DNA from: UBA6016 sp041915365 | GTDB taxonomy: Bacteria > Campylobacterota > Campylobacteria > Campylobacterales > UBA6016 | DNA length: 64,000 bases | Assembly: GCA_041915365.1 (NCBI GenBank) | Contig: JAYSBP010000012.1 | Coordinates: forward strand, 1-64,000 | Reading direction: 5' to 3' | Shown: in pieces, positions 50,055 through 59,528 of the stretch | How the letters are laid out: every line of letters starts with the position of its first letter | How positions within the stretch are numbered: the stretch's first letter is position 1 | Translations under genes and position numbers: made by a program | The notes under the pieces: generated by a model | Seen by the model: only the letters and a program-made list of their open reading frames with translations | Told to the model about the DNA's origin: nothing | Database searches by the model: none

Positions 50055-51464
50055 ATGAACATATTGCTTACAGGCGCTAGCGGGTATATAGGCAGGCGCC
50101 TAAAACATAGATTGCTTAAAGAGAACGATGTAAGATTAAGGCTTTTCGTCAAGCAAGGACAAAGCGTAAAGACCTTTGCCAACGTAGAGGTGGCACAAGG
50201 GAGTACATTTGATACGGAAAGCCTCGACGCCGCCTTGCACGGTATCGATACGGCCTATTATCTCATCCACTCCATGGAGTCAAAAAACTACCGTGAGTTA
50301 GACAAAAAGAGCGCCCAAAACTTCCTTGAAGCCTGTATAAAAAACGGTGTCAAAAGAATAATCTATCTAGGTGGACTGGGCGAAAAAGAGAGTGCCAGCG
50401 AACATTTACTCAGCAGAATAGAAACAGGAGAGATACTAAGCTCCAGACCGGATACCGTTCAGACTCTATGGTTCCGTGCAGGTGTTATTATCGGCTCAGG
50501 CTCAGCTAGCTTTGAGATAGTGCGAAATCTAGTGGAAAAACTCCCTTTTATGATTACCCCAAAATGGGTAAATACCTTGTGTCAACCAAGCTCCGAGAGA
50601 GATGTAATAGAGTATCTAGCAAGTGCCGCAATGCTGGATAGCAAAGAAAGCATTGTAATAGATATAGGTACGCAAGCTATGAGTTATAAAGACCTTTTGC
50701 TAGGGTATGCCAAAGCCGCCGGACTGCGAAGAACACTACTTCCCGTCCCATTTTTCTCCCCAAAGCTATCTTCTTATTGGCTCACCCTGATGACACCCGT
50801 ACCCTACTCTGTCGCGTCTGCTCTTGTAGAGGGGCTAAAGAGCGAGGTTGTAGTCAAAAATGACAACGCTAAGATATTATTTCCAAATATTAAACCTCTA
50901 AAATACGAGGAAGCGGTCAAAAATGCGATTGAAGAGATCCAAAAATCGCAAGTGATTAGCAGGTGGTCGGACGCTAGCGGCGAGGCTTGGGAGAGCGATC
51001 ACTCTAGTATTGCGGACGCCGTGTTTATCGATAGACAAGTAGTTTGTTTCGATGGCATGGATGAGAAAAAAGTATTTGAGACGTTTTGCACAGTTGGCGG
51101 CGAAAACGGCTGGTTCGGTTATGATACGCTTTGGAAAATAAGAGGCATAATAGACAAAATATTCGGTGGATACGGCCTCTCTCGTGGGCGCAGAGACCCA
51201 AAAATTCTCAGAATAGGCGACAGCGTAGACTTCTGGAAAGTGGTAGATTTGCAAGAGGACAAAAGGCTTTTACTATTTGCCCAGATGAAGCTACCTGGCA
51301 CTGCGTGGTTAGAGTGGATAATAAAAGACGGCAAGCTACACCAAAGCGCATATTTTTATCCGCACGGAGTGATGGGAAGGCTGTATTGGTACTCTATGCT
51401 CTTGTTTCATATTTTCATATTTCGCAAAATGGCGCAAAATATCATCAAAAAGGCAAAAAATTGA
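50055..51464 (+). CDS. NAD(P)-binding SDR protein with C-terminal DUF2867
   Basis: The 469-residue protein has an N-terminal Rossmann domain (ILLTGASGYIGRRL at residue 3) of the extended/atypical SDR type, with YLGGLGEKE near residue 112, and a C-terminal DUF2867 region (about 315-465) ending in a hydrophobic segment. Similar proteins are often annotated as nucleoside-diphosphate-sugar epimerases, but substrate is not known. Its stop overlaps the pglA start, so it heads the glycosylation operon and may supply or modify a sugar or lipid. Confidence 0.8.
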   Translation: MNILLTGASGYIGRRLKHRLLKENDVRLRLFVKQGQSVKTFANVEVAQGSTFDTESLDAALHGIDTAYYLIHSMESKNYRELDKKSAQNFLEACIKNGVKRIIYLGGLGEKESASEHLLSRIETGEILSSRPDTVQTLWFRAGVIIGSGSASFEIVRNLVEKLPFMITPKWVNTLCQPSSERDVIEYLASAAMLDSKESIVIDIGTQAMSYKDLLLGYAKAAGLRRTLLPVPFFSPKLSSYWLTLMTPVPYSVASALVEGLKSEVVVKNDNAKILFPNIKPLKYEEAVKNAIEEIQKSQVISRWSDASGEAWESDHSSIADAVFIDRQVVCFDGMDEKKVFETFCTVGGENGWFGYDTLWKIRGIIDKIFGGYGLSRGRRDPKILRIGDSVDFWKVVDLQEDKRLLLFAQMKLPGTAWLEWIIKDGKLHQSAYFYPHGVMGRLYWYSMLLFHIFIFRKMAQNIIKKAKN

Positions 51465-52561
51465 AAATCGGCTTTCTCTCTCATCTTGACCTCAACCTAT
51501 ACGCATTCAGACTCCCAGTCATGCTTGAACTAAAGCGGCTTGGACATACGCCGATAGCCATAGCGCCGGAAGGCCAATATTTGCAAAAAATCAGAGATGC
51601 GGGGATAGAGTGCGTTACCTATAACATAGAGCGTAAAAGCCTAAACCCGATGAAAGAGATAAAAGCGATACAAAATATCTACGAAGCGATAAAGCCGCTA
51701 AATCTCGACATCCTTCACACTTTTACGGCGAAACCGAATATCTACGGAACCATAGCTGGGCGATTAGCCAAAGTGCCTCGCATCGTAAATCTAGTAGAGG
51801 GACTTGGGAGTTTTTATCTCGAAAACGACATCAAAAGTCGTGCCGTTCGGTCGCTGATAGAGATGATGTATAATCGTGTTTTTAAGCTCTCAAACGCCGT
51901 CATGTTCGTAAATTCGGACGACCCTGAATATCTAGCAGGCAAAGGAATCATAGATAACACCAAAATACACAAAATAAACGGCGTAGGGATAGACACAAAA
52001 GAGTGGAAAAGAGACGGTGACGCAAAAGAGCCGCTAACCGTTATTATGATAGCGAGGCTAATCCGCCATAAAGGTGTGACTGAGTATCTAAAAGCATGCC
52101 AAAATCTCAAAATCAAATATCCAGATGTCAGCTTTGTATATGTAGGCGGAGAGGATATGGGAAATCCTAGCGGACTAAAAAAAGAGATTTTTGAAAAATA
52201 TAGCGGGGTGGAGTATCTTGGCGAGAGAAGCGACATCAAAGAGCTATTGCAAAACTCTCATATATTTGTCCTACCTAGCTACAGGGAGGGGCTACCTCGC
52301 ACCGTGCTAGAGGCGATGAGTATGGAGGTAGCGGTAGTCGGAGCCGATGCTTGCGGCACGAGGGATGTCGTAAAAGACGGCATAACTGGGCTTTTGGTTG
52401 AGACCAAAAATACAAAAGCGCTTGAAGCGGCGATAGAAAAATTGATAACAGATGTGGGTTTGCGACAAAAACTAGCAAAAACAGCCAGACAAACATGCGA
52501 AAAAGAGTACGACATAAAGCCGATAGTTAAAGCTCATCTTCAAATTTATGGGATTAAATAA
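51461..52561 (+). CDS. pglA: Glycosyltransferase family 4, PglA-like
   Basis: PglA adds GalNAc to undecaprenyl-PP-bacillosamine in Campylobacter N-glycan synthesis. The 366-residue protein has a GT-B fold: N-terminal KIGFLSHLDLNLYAFRLP, HTFTAKPNIYG near residue 88, and the EX7E region EGLPRTVLEAMSMEVAVVGA near residue 278. The start is TTG 51461, whose TTGA overlaps the previous stop. The acceptor is inferred from locus order; the sugar could differ. Confidence 0.78.
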   Translation: MKIGFLSHLDLNLYAFRLPVMLELKRLGHTPIAIAPEGQYLQKIRDAGIECVTYNIERKSLNPMKEIKAIQNIYEAIKPLNLDILHTFTAKPNIYGTIAGRLAKVPRIVNLVEGLGSFYLENDIKSRAVRSLIEMMYNRVFKLSNAVMFVNSDDPEYLAGKGIIDNTKIHKINGVGIDTKEWKRDGDAKEPLTVIMIARLIRHKGVTEYLKACQNLKIKYPDVSFVYVGGEDMGNPSGLKKEIFEKYSGVEYLGERSDIKELLQNSHIFVLPSYREGLPRTVLEAMSMEVAVVGADACGTRDVVKDGITGLLVETKNTKALEAAIEKLITDVGLRQKLAKTARQTCEKEYDIKPIVKAHLQIYGIK

Positions 52562-52591
52562 GATATAATTGCCGCAAAAAATTGGACGCTC

Positions 52592-54691
52592 ATGACAAAA
52601 GAGATACTTAGCACAAAAAAAGTAGTGATACTGATGTTTATAGCCTTTGCTTTTAGCTTTGCGGCAAGGTTTTATTGGATTAGCTACGCCTCGCAGATAG
52701 ATAGCTTTTATTTCAACAAACAAATCATGATAAATACAAATGACGGCTACTTCTACGCCGAAGGGGCGAGAGACCTCATCAAAGGCTCACACGAAGAGGG
52801 AGATAGAAGCGCAATAACGGAGCCTGTCGCAATAGCCACAGCAATACTTTACAAAATACTTCCGTTTTCCATTGAGACTTTGATGCTTTATATGCCGGTA
52901 GTATTCTCATCCTTGATTGTTATTCCGATTATTTTGATAGCGAGATTTTTTGGACAAACAACTATGGGATTTTTCGCCGCTATGTTTGGGGCGATTACCT
53001 ATAGCTATTACAACAGAACAATGGCTGGATACTATGATAGCGATATGTTTGCACTCATTATGCCCCCTTTTGTGGCTGCATTTCTTATCGGCTACTTCAA
53101 AGAAAAAAAACTCTTGTGGCAAGTCCTATTCCTAGCATTTTTGGCACTCTCAAAGATACTTTATCCGCAGTCTTTCGCTTGGATGGCGGCTACTATCGGC
53201 TTTGCTTTTTTGTACACAATCGTTTTTGATAGAAAAAACAAAGAGCTATACCTCACACTTGTTTTAGGCCTTGTCGCAATATGCGATTTGCCGATAGTCG
53301 TCAAAGCATTTATCATAGCGGTATCCATCTATTTTGAGAGCAAAGTGCTATCAAGCTGGAAAACGTTTGGCACATTTGCACTTGCGGCAGTTGGGATTTT
53401 CGGGTATTTTGGCGGACTAACTCCGCTTATCTCGTCGCTAAACGCATATCTTTTCAAAGACAGCCTAACGGTCGTAAGTCAGCTAAAATATTATGACGTA
53501 GTTCAAACGGTTCAAGAAGCCGGCAAGATGGATCCAAATCTTTTCGCATCAAGAATATCAGGCTCAATGCCTATTTTTATCGCGGCACTAATCGGTTACG
53601 CTCTTTTTATCAAAAAAGAGAAATTATTTGCCCTCACCCTCCCTATCTTCGGGCTTGGTCTTTTTGCTTATATGAGTGGCCTTAGATTTACCGTCTATGC
53701 CGTCCCTTTCGCCGCTCTCGGGCTGTTCTATCTAATTTTTTTAGGGCTAAAAAACCTTGACAAACGTGCGCAAATAGCGGTCGCCTCAATCTCATTTTTA
53801 GTCACTTCCATACCTAATTTTTATCATATATACGACTACAAAGCCGATACGGTATTTCCAAACGGCATAGTAAAACAACTATCAGAGCTTGGTGCAAAAG
53901 CATCAAGAGAAGATTATGTATTTACTTGGTGGGATTATGGTTATCCAGTCAGGTATTATGCGGATGTCAAAAACCACTCTGATGGCGGTAAGCACGATGG
54001 GGCGACCAACTTTATAGAGTCTTTTATCATCTGCTCGACAAGCCAAAGAGCTGCGGCCAATATGATGAGAGAATCGGCCGAGGCCTACGAAGAGCTAATC
54101 AAGCAAGGCAAAGAGCAAAAGACCGCGACGCTTGAATATCTGCTAAGCAAAAACGGCATCGCAAACAAAGACTACCAAAAATACTTAGAGACCATAGCAT
54201 CGGAAAACTACAAAGTTAGCAAAAAAACTAGAGATACTTATCTGTTTTTACCGTACGAAATGTTTGGGATACTACCTACCATCAAGCTGTTTTCAAACGT
54301 AGACCTAAACACCGGAACGGAGATTTCGGACCCATCTTTTTGGATGTTTACTCACTACAACGAAACTGAAGATAGCATAGATTTTGGCGGAATTACGTTT
54401 GACAAAAGAGCAAAAACCGTAAGTTTTGACGGCAAAAAAATAGAGCTAAAAAGCGTAAGCGTCTCATACTACGACAAAAACGGGGCCTTGGTAACAAAAA
54501 CGGAGAGTGGCTCAAGCACTGGCGAATTACACCTCATATCCCTTCCAACGTATGGGGCATACATACTAGCCGATGACGAGATGTTCAACTCCGCTTTTAT
54601 ACAGATGTTTGTATTTGAAAACTACGATAAAAACCTATTTGAAAAAGTCTCATCAACGCCTGAGGCGAAAATATTTAAGTTAAAAATATAA
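52592..54691 (+). CDS. pglB: Oligosaccharyltransferase PglB (STT3 family)
   Basis: PglB transfers the lipid-linked glycan to Asn in D/E-x-N-x-S/T sequons of periplasmic proteins. The 699-residue protein has about 13 membrane helices, the metal-binding Asp in NTNDGYFYAEGARD near residue 50, a second acidic site YYDSDMFALIMPPF near residue 148, and the sequon-binding WWDYGYPVRYY near residue 450 with a periplasmic domain after it. Close to Campylobacter PglB in length (713). Lies 30 bases after pglA and 0 bases before pglC. Confidence 0.95.
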   Translation: MTKEILSTKKVVILMFIAFAFSFAARFYWISYASQIDSFYFNKQIMINTNDGYFYAEGARDLIKGSHEEGDRSAITEPVAIATAILYKILPFSIETLMLYMPVVFSSLIVIPIILIARFFGQTTMGFFAAMFGAITYSYYNRTMAGYYDSDMFALIMPPFVAAFLIGYFKEKKLLWQVLFLAFLALSKILYPQSFAWMAATIGFAFLYTIVFDRKNKELYLTLVLGLVAICDLPIVVKAFIIAVSIYFESKVLSSWKTFGTFALAAVGIFGYFGGLTPLISSLNAYLFKDSLTVVSQLKYYDVVQTVQEAGKMDPNLFASRISGSMPIFIAALIGYALFIKKEKLFALTLPIFGLGLFAYMSGLRFTVYAVPFAALGLFYLIFLGLKNLDKRAQIAVASISFLVTSIPNFYHIYDYKADTVFPNGIVKQLSELGAKASREDYVFTWWDYGYPVRYYADVKNHSDGGKHDGATNFIESFIICSTSQRAAANMMRESAEAYEELIKQGKEQKTATLEYLLSKNGIANKDYQKYLETIASENYKVSKKTRDTYLFLPYEMFGILPTIKLFSNVDLNTGTEISDPSFWMFTHYNETEDSIDFGGITFDKRAKTVSFDGKKIELKSVSVSYYDKNGALVTKTESGSSTGELHLISLPTYGAYILADDEMFNSAFIQMFVFENYDKNLFEKVSSTPEAKIFKLKI

Positions 54692-55300
54692 ATGTACAAA
54701 AATTTTTTCAAAAGGGTGTTTGACTTTGCTCTTGCCCTTTTGCTTATCGTTTTATTTTCTCCCATCTTTTTGGCGACATATTTTGCGGTAAGAAAGGGGC
54801 TGGGTTCGCCCGTATTTTTTGCACAGGGTAGACCTGGGCTAGGTGGAAAAATATTCAAAATATACAAATTTCGGACAATGACAAACGAGAGAGACGAAAA
54901 TGGCGAACTCCTCCCCGACGAACAGCGGCTAAAAGGGGTCGGTAAACTAATAAGAAGACTTAGCATAGACGAACTCCCTCAAATCCTAAACGTCTTAAAA
55001 GGAGAGATGAGCTTTGTGGGGCCACGCCCTCTTCTGCCGGAATACTTGCCGCTATACAATACTAGACAAGCCACAAGGCAAAGCGTCCTCCCCGGCATCA
55101 CTGGATTAGCGCAGGTCAAGGGGCGAAATGCGATAAGCTGGGGTGAAAAGCTAGAATGGGACGCAAAATACGTCGAAAGTATCTCGCTAATGCTAGACCT
55201 CAAAATCATCCTCTGGACGGTAAAAAAAGTCCTAAAAAGCGAGGGGGTCAGCAAAGAGGGGATGGCAACGACCGATAAATTCAGAGGTAACGAGAATTGA
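54692..55300 (+). CDS. pglC: Undecaprenyl-phosphate sugar-1-phosphate transferase PglC
   Basis: PglC starts the glycan by moving diNAc-bacillosamine-1-phosphate to undecaprenyl phosphate. The 202-residue monotopic membrane protein has a re-entrant N-terminal helix (about 7-27), FKIYKFRTM, the catalytic DE pair in RLSIDELPQILNVLKGEMS, VGPRP and PGITGLAQVKGRN. It starts immediately after the pglB stop. Sugar identity follows from pglD/E/F in the same operon. Confidence 0.93.
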   Translation: MYKNFFKRVFDFALALLLIVLFSPIFLATYFAVRKGLGSPVFFAQGRPGLGGKIFKIYKFRTMTNERDENGELLPDEQRLKGVGKLIRRLSIDELPQILNVLKGEMSFVGPRPLLPEYLPLYNTRQATRQSVLPGITGLAQVKGRNAISWGEKLEWDAKYVESISLMLDLKIILWTVKKVLKSEGVSKEGMATTDKFRGNEN

Positions 55301-55905
55301 AAAAAATATATATCTATGGGGCAAGCGGTCACGGCAAAGTGATAGCTGACATAGCTAGAGCTTGCGGTTATGAGATAGAGGCCTTTGTGGACGACGACCC
55401 TTCAAAAAACGAATTTGGCAATTACCCATGCCTAAGAAGTGTCGAAATGTCAAAAAATATAGCCGTTGCCATCGCCATTGGCGGCAATAAAAGTAGAAAA
55501 TCTGTATTTGAAAGGCTAAAATCAGACGGATACTCTCTCCATGCCCTCATCCATCCAAGCGCCGTAGTATCCCCGTCGGCCTCCGTAGGTGATGCTTCGG
55601 TGGTTATGCCGCAATGTGTAATTAATGCGGGAGCATACATAGGGCTCGGCTGTATCATCAACACTGGAGCTATAGTTGAGCACGACTGTGTAATCGGCGA
55701 TTTTGTCCATATATCTCCGAATGCGGCTCTTGCAGGCGGTGTGAGCGTGGGAGAGATGAGTCATATCGGTATCGGCGCAAGCGTAATCCAATTAATCAAA
55801 ATAGGCAAAGAGTGTACAATCGGAGCTGGAGCGGCCGTAATATCAGATATTCCAGACGGCGTTACGGCTGTCGGCGTTCCCGCTAAAATAATAAATAAAA
55901 AGTAA
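55297..55905 (+). CDS. pglD: UDP-4-amino-sugar N-acetyltransferase PglD
   Basis: PglD acetylates the C4 amine to give UDP-diNAc-bacillosamine. The 202-residue protein has an N-terminal nucleotide-sugar domain (IYGASGHGKVIADIA) and a C-terminal left-handed beta-helix with hexapeptide repeats (about 95-200) that includes the catalytic His in IVEHDCVIGDFVHISP. The start is TTG 55297 in a TTGA overlap with the pglC stop. It follows pglC as in Campylobacter. Confidence 0.92.
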   Translation: MKKIYIYGASGHGKVIADIARACGYEIEAFVDDDPSKNEFGNYPCLRSVEMSKNIAVAIAIGGNKSRKSVFERLKSDGYSLHALIHPSAVVSPSASVGDASVVMPQCVINAGAYIGLGCIINTGAIVEHDCVIGDFVHISPNAALAGGVSVGEMSHIGIGASVIQLIKIGKECTIGAGAAVISDIPDGVTAVGVPAKIINKK

Positions 55906-55920
55906 CCGAACACAAAATAC

Positions 55921-56478
55921 ATGGAAACTTATTTTTTAGAGCTAATGAGGCAATACGGTTATGTTGTATTGTTTTTTTGGAGTATTTTGGAGGGTGAGAG
56001 TGGTCTTGTGATGGCTGGACTCTTCGCCCATACCGGAGATATGCAGCTGTATGCGGCGATAGCTACGGCTGGATTTGGGGCTTTTGTTGGCGATCAGATA
56101 TATTTTTATCTGGGGCGTTTCAAAAAAGATTTTGTCGTCCGCAAACTATCTGCACACAAACGAAAACTAGCCATCGCAAAATTGCTACTCAGAAAATACG
56201 GCACAGTCGTGATATTTTTCCAAAGGTATCTATACGGACTACGGACGATAATCCCTTTATCAATAGGGCTTGCAGGGTATAGCCCTAAAATTTTTGCGCT
56301 TATCAACTTCATATCAGCTTTTTGCTGGAGCGCACTCATCATTACCCCAGTCTGGTACTACGGCGAACAGATACTCTCTCTCATCTCTTATGCAAAAGCG
56401 CATTGGTATTTTGTCCTTCCGCTCATTTTTGTGATTGTGGGCACGGTGTTTTACTTGACTAGAAAACGACCCTTATAA
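55921..56478 (+). CDS. DedA-family membrane protein in the glycosylation operon
   Basis: The 185-residue protein has about five hydrophobic segments and the DedA pattern: ILEGESGLVMAGLFA, FVGDQIYFYLGRF near residue 56, and FFQRYLYGLRTIIPLSIGLAG near 97. Some DedA proteins (UptA) return undecaprenyl phosphate to the cytoplasmic leaflet. Its place between pglD and pglE, in a pathway that consumes and releases this carrier, makes such a recycling role likely here, though unproven. It starts 15 bases after pglD. Confidence 0.85.
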   Translation: METYFLELMRQYGYVVLFFWSILEGESGLVMAGLFAHTGDMQLYAAIATAGFGAFVGDQIYFYLGRFKKDFVVRKLSAHKRKLAIAKLLLRKYGTVVIFFQRYLYGLRTIIPLSIGLAGYSPKIFALINFISAFCWSALIITPVWYYGEQILSLISYAKAHWYFVLPLIFVIVGTVFYLTRKRPL

Positions 56479-56524
56479 CCCTAAAAACGCTATAATCACG
56501 CAAAAATTATGCTTAGGAAGACAA

Positions 56525-56617
56525 ATGAATAATCTCGCCAAAGGCGTAGCTTTAGGGGTTTGGGATTTATCCCAATATCAAGCGACGAACGGCTTTGCCG
56601 CAAGGAGCGCAATGTGA
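56525..56617 (+). CDS. Possible 30-codon leader peptide before pglE
   Basis: ATG 56525 is preceded by AGGAAG and opens a 30-codon frame that stops at 56615-56617, overlapping the pglE GTG start by 4 bases. It contains an inverted repeat TTGGGATTTATCCCAA. It could be a translation-coupling leader or simply a remnant or REP-like sequence. No function is claimed. Confidence 0.3.
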   Translation: MNNLAKGVALGVWDLSQYQATNGFAARSAM

Positions 56618-57744
56618 GTAATGGACGAATATTTTTATCGGCTCCACACATGGGCGGCAAAGAGTTGGAGTATATCAAAGAGGCTTTTGACGCAAACTAC
56701 ATAGCCCCAATAGGCGAGCAAATAACAAAGTTTGAAGAGGCGATAAAGTCCTACACGGGGGCAAAATATGCCGTAGCCCTCTCCAGTGGTACGGCGGCTA
56801 TTCATCTAGCCCTTAGAACACTCGGAATAAAAGACGGCGATGAAGTACTTGCCTCATCGTTCACGTTTATCGGTGGGGTTGCCCCGATAATGTACGAGAG
56901 ATGTACTCCATTTTTTATAGACTCCGACGAGGATAGTTGGAATCTCGACCCACTACTGCTACTTGAGGCGCTAGAATCACGCAAAAAAAGCGGCAAAATG
57001 CCAAAAGCCCTCATAGTAGCCCACCTCTACGGACAAGCGGCAAAGATAGAGGAGATAGGCGCTATATGCTACAAATACGGCGTTGCTCTAATCGAAGATG
57101 CGGCTGAATCGCTAGGTGCAACGGTAGGCGGCAAACATACGGGGACATTCGGCAAAGCCGGAATTTATTCATTCAACGGCAACAAAATCATCACCTCAAG
57201 CGGCGGCGGAATGCTGGTCACGGACGATGAGCGTATAGCCAAAGAGGCTAGATTTTTGTCCACACAGGCAAAAGAGCCGTATCTGCACTATGAACACGAG
57301 ACGTTCGGCTACAACTATCGTATGAGCAACATAGTAGCGGCCATAGGGCGTGGACAGATGGAGGTTCTATCTCAAAGGGTTGAGAGGCGAAGAGAGATTT
57401 TTGCCCTTTACAAAGAGTTTTTTAGCGATATTCCGGAGATTAAGTTTATGCCGGAGCTTGCCGGAACAAGCGGAAACAGATGGCTGAGCGCTTTTTATAT
57501 GGACAAAAAGCTAAAAATAACACCAGATGAGCTAATAAAAGCTCTGGAAGCACAAAATATCGAATCCAGACCACTATGGAAACCAATGCACACACAGCCT
57601 GTATTCAAAGATGCCCCACACCTCACAAACGGCTTTTCCGAAATGCTTTTTGAGAGGGGACTATGCCTGCCTTCAGGCTCATCAATGGACGATGAAGACG
57701 TAGCTTTGGCGGCAAAAATAGTAAAAGACGTAATAAAAAAATGA
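56614..57744 (+). CDS. pglE: UDP-4-keto-sugar aminotransferase PglE
   Basis: PglE is a PLP-dependent DegT/DnrJ-type enzyme that puts an amino group on C4 of the UDP-4-keto-6-deoxy-GlcNAc made by PglF. The 376-residue protein begins at GTG 56614, with AAGGAG 6 bases upstream; an in-frame ATG farther up has no good site. Motifs: SSGTAAIHLALRTLGI, EDAAESLGAT, FNGNKIITSSGGGML (PLP lysine), and GYNYRMSNIVAAIGRGQ. It overlaps pglF by 4 bases. Confidence 0.93.
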   Translation: MSNGRIFLSAPHMGGKELEYIKEAFDANYIAPIGEQITKFEEAIKSYTGAKYAVALSSGTAAIHLALRTLGIKDGDEVLASSFTFIGGVAPIMYERCTPFFIDSDEDSWNLDPLLLLEALESRKKSGKMPKALIVAHLYGQAAKIEEIGAICYKYGVALIEDAAESLGATVGGKHTGTFGKAGIYSFNGNKIITSSGGGMLVTDDERIAKEARFLSTQAKEPYLHYEHETFGYNYRMSNIVAAIGRGQMEVLSQRVERRREIFALYKEFFSDIPEIKFMPELAGTSGNRWLSAFYMDKKLKITPDELIKALEAQNIESRPLWKPMHTQPVFKDAPHLTNGFSEMLFERGLCLPSGSSMDDEDVALAAKIVKDVIKK

Positions 57745-59528
57745 ACATTCTCACCCCGACACAAACCAAAAGAGCGCTATTTTTTATAGCTTCAGACTTG
57801 GCGCTCTCTCTTTTTAGCTTTTACGCCTCATACCTGCTCCGTTTTAACTTTGAGATACCATCTTTGTTTATGGAAAATTTTGCGCTTTTGTTTGCGATAC
57901 TCGCAACTCTCAAGATAACATCTTTTTTTCTATTTCACGGATACAAAACCCCTTGGAGATTTTTTGGCATCCAAAACCTGCTCAATCTAGTAAGAGCTCA
58001 CTTTCTCGCATACGCCGTATTTGGAATTGTATTTTTGGTTTTTTCAGATGAACTAAACCCTTTTCCACGTTCAGTTATTTTTATAGATTTTGTGTTTTCC
58101 GTCTTTTTGCTAGGGGCTCTTCGAATTTCAAAAAGGGTCTATCTGGAGGCAAAGGCTGAGAGAAAAAACCTATGCGTAATAATCGGCGCTACAAATGAGG
58201 GAAGTCTAATAGCCTCACACCTCAAAAGCGGTAACGGCGAATACTATCCGGTAGCGTTTTTGGAAGACGACAAACACAAGATAGGCGGAATAATCCACGG
58301 TTTTCCGGTGCTCGGGATGAAAGAGCTTCAAAACTTTGCCGGTAAAAAAGAAATAAGCAGCGCCTTAATAGCAAAACACATACACCCAAAAGAGCTTGGC
58401 AGGCTAATGGAGGAGCTAAAAAAAAGCGGAATAGAAAACGTCAAAAAAATATCACTCTTTGAAAACCACACCGACATCAAAGACATATCGATAGAAGAAC
58501 TTCTCGCTCGCGAACCAAAAGACCTTGACACGCAGGCCGTAGCTAGATTTATCGCAGGCAAAAGCGTACTTATCACAGGGGCAGGTGGGAGCATCGGGAG
58601 CGAAATCACAAGACAATGTGCAAAATTTGGTGCAAAAAAGCTCATATTGGTGGAAAACGGGGAGTACAACCTCTACAAAATAAGCGATGAACTATCATCG
58701 TTTCATACCGTAAATAAGCTCGTAAGCGTCGTGGATAAAGCCACCCTCAGCGGCGTTTTTGAACAGTACAAACCTCAAATCGTCATACACGCAGCAGCCT
58801 ACAAGCACGTCCCTTTGGCAGAAGAAAATGTCAACGAGACGGTAAAAAACAACATATTCGGCACAAAAAATACGCTTGAGCTATCCATAGAGCATGGGGT
58901 GGAAAAATTTGTCCTTATCTCTACGGACAAAGCCGTCAGACCTACAAATGTGATGGGCACGACAAAAAGAGTTTGTGAGCTAATAGCACAAAATATCAAA
59001 CAAAAATATCCAAACGCAAAAATGGAGATAGCCGCCGTGAGGTTCGGCAATGTGATAGGTAGCTCCGGCTCTGTAATACCAAAATTTAAAGAGCAAATAG
59101 CAAAGGGTGGGCCGATAACAGTCACGCATCCCGATATAGAGCGCTACTTTATGCTAATAGATGAGGCGTGCGCTCTTGTACTTCAAGCGGCGGCGATAGC
59201 AAAGGGAAGCGAAATATTTATCCTTGATATGGGCGAGCGTGTAAGGATAGTTGATGTCGCAAATAAAATGCTAGAGCTTGTCCGAAAAGAAAATGAGATA
59301 AAAATCGTTTTTACGGGACTAAGGCCTGGGGAAAAACTCATTGAAGAGCTACTGACGGACGAGAGCGCCGCAAATACCGAGTATCCGTCTATCACTGTCG
59401 CAAAAGAGAGCAGATGCGACTATGCAAAGCTAGAAGAAATCCTTGAAAAATTGAATGATTCGGAGTGCAAGTTAGAAGTGCTAAAAGAGCTTGTCCCTGA
59501 ATTTGACCATAAGCTAAACGGAAATTGA
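57741..59528 (+). CDS. pglF: UDP-GlcNAc 4,6-dehydratase PglF
   Basis: PglF makes UDP-4-keto-6-deoxy-GlcNAc, the first step to bacillosamine. The 595-residue protein has four N-terminal membrane helices (about 10-125), a small regulatory Rossmann domain (about 135-260) and the catalytic SDR domain with ITGAGGSIGSEI near residue 281 and STDKAVRPTNVMGTTKR. That site has the Thr-Met-Lys triad, with Met replacing Tyr, typical of this family. It overlaps metH by 1 to 4 bases. Confidence 0.94.
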   Translation: MNILTPTQTKRALFFIASDLALSLFSFYASYLLRFNFEIPSLFMENFALLFAILATLKITSFFLFHGYKTPWRFFGIQNLLNLVRAHFLAYAVFGIVFLVFSDELNPFPRSVIFIDFVFSVFLLGALRISKRVYLEAKAERKNLCVIIGATNEGSLIASHLKSGNGEYYPVAFLEDDKHKIGGIIHGFPVLGMKELQNFAGKKEISSALIAKHIHPKELGRLMEELKKSGIENVKKISLFENHTDIKDISIEELLAREPKDLDTQAVARFIAGKSVLITGAGGSIGSEITRQCAKFGAKKLILVENGEYNLYKISDELSSFHTVNKLVSVVDKATLSGVFEQYKPQIVIHAAAYKHVPLAEENVNETVKNNIFGTKNTLELSIEHGVEKFVLISTDKAVRPTNVMGTTKRVCELIAQNIKQKYPNAKMEIAAVRFGNVIGSSGSVIPKFKEQIAKGGPITVTHPDIERYFMLIDEACALVLQAAAIAKGSEIFILDMGERVRIVDVANKMLELVRKENEIKIVFTGLRPGEKLIEELLTDESAANTEYPSITVAKESRCDYAKLEEILEKLNDSECKLEVLKELVPEFDHKLNGN

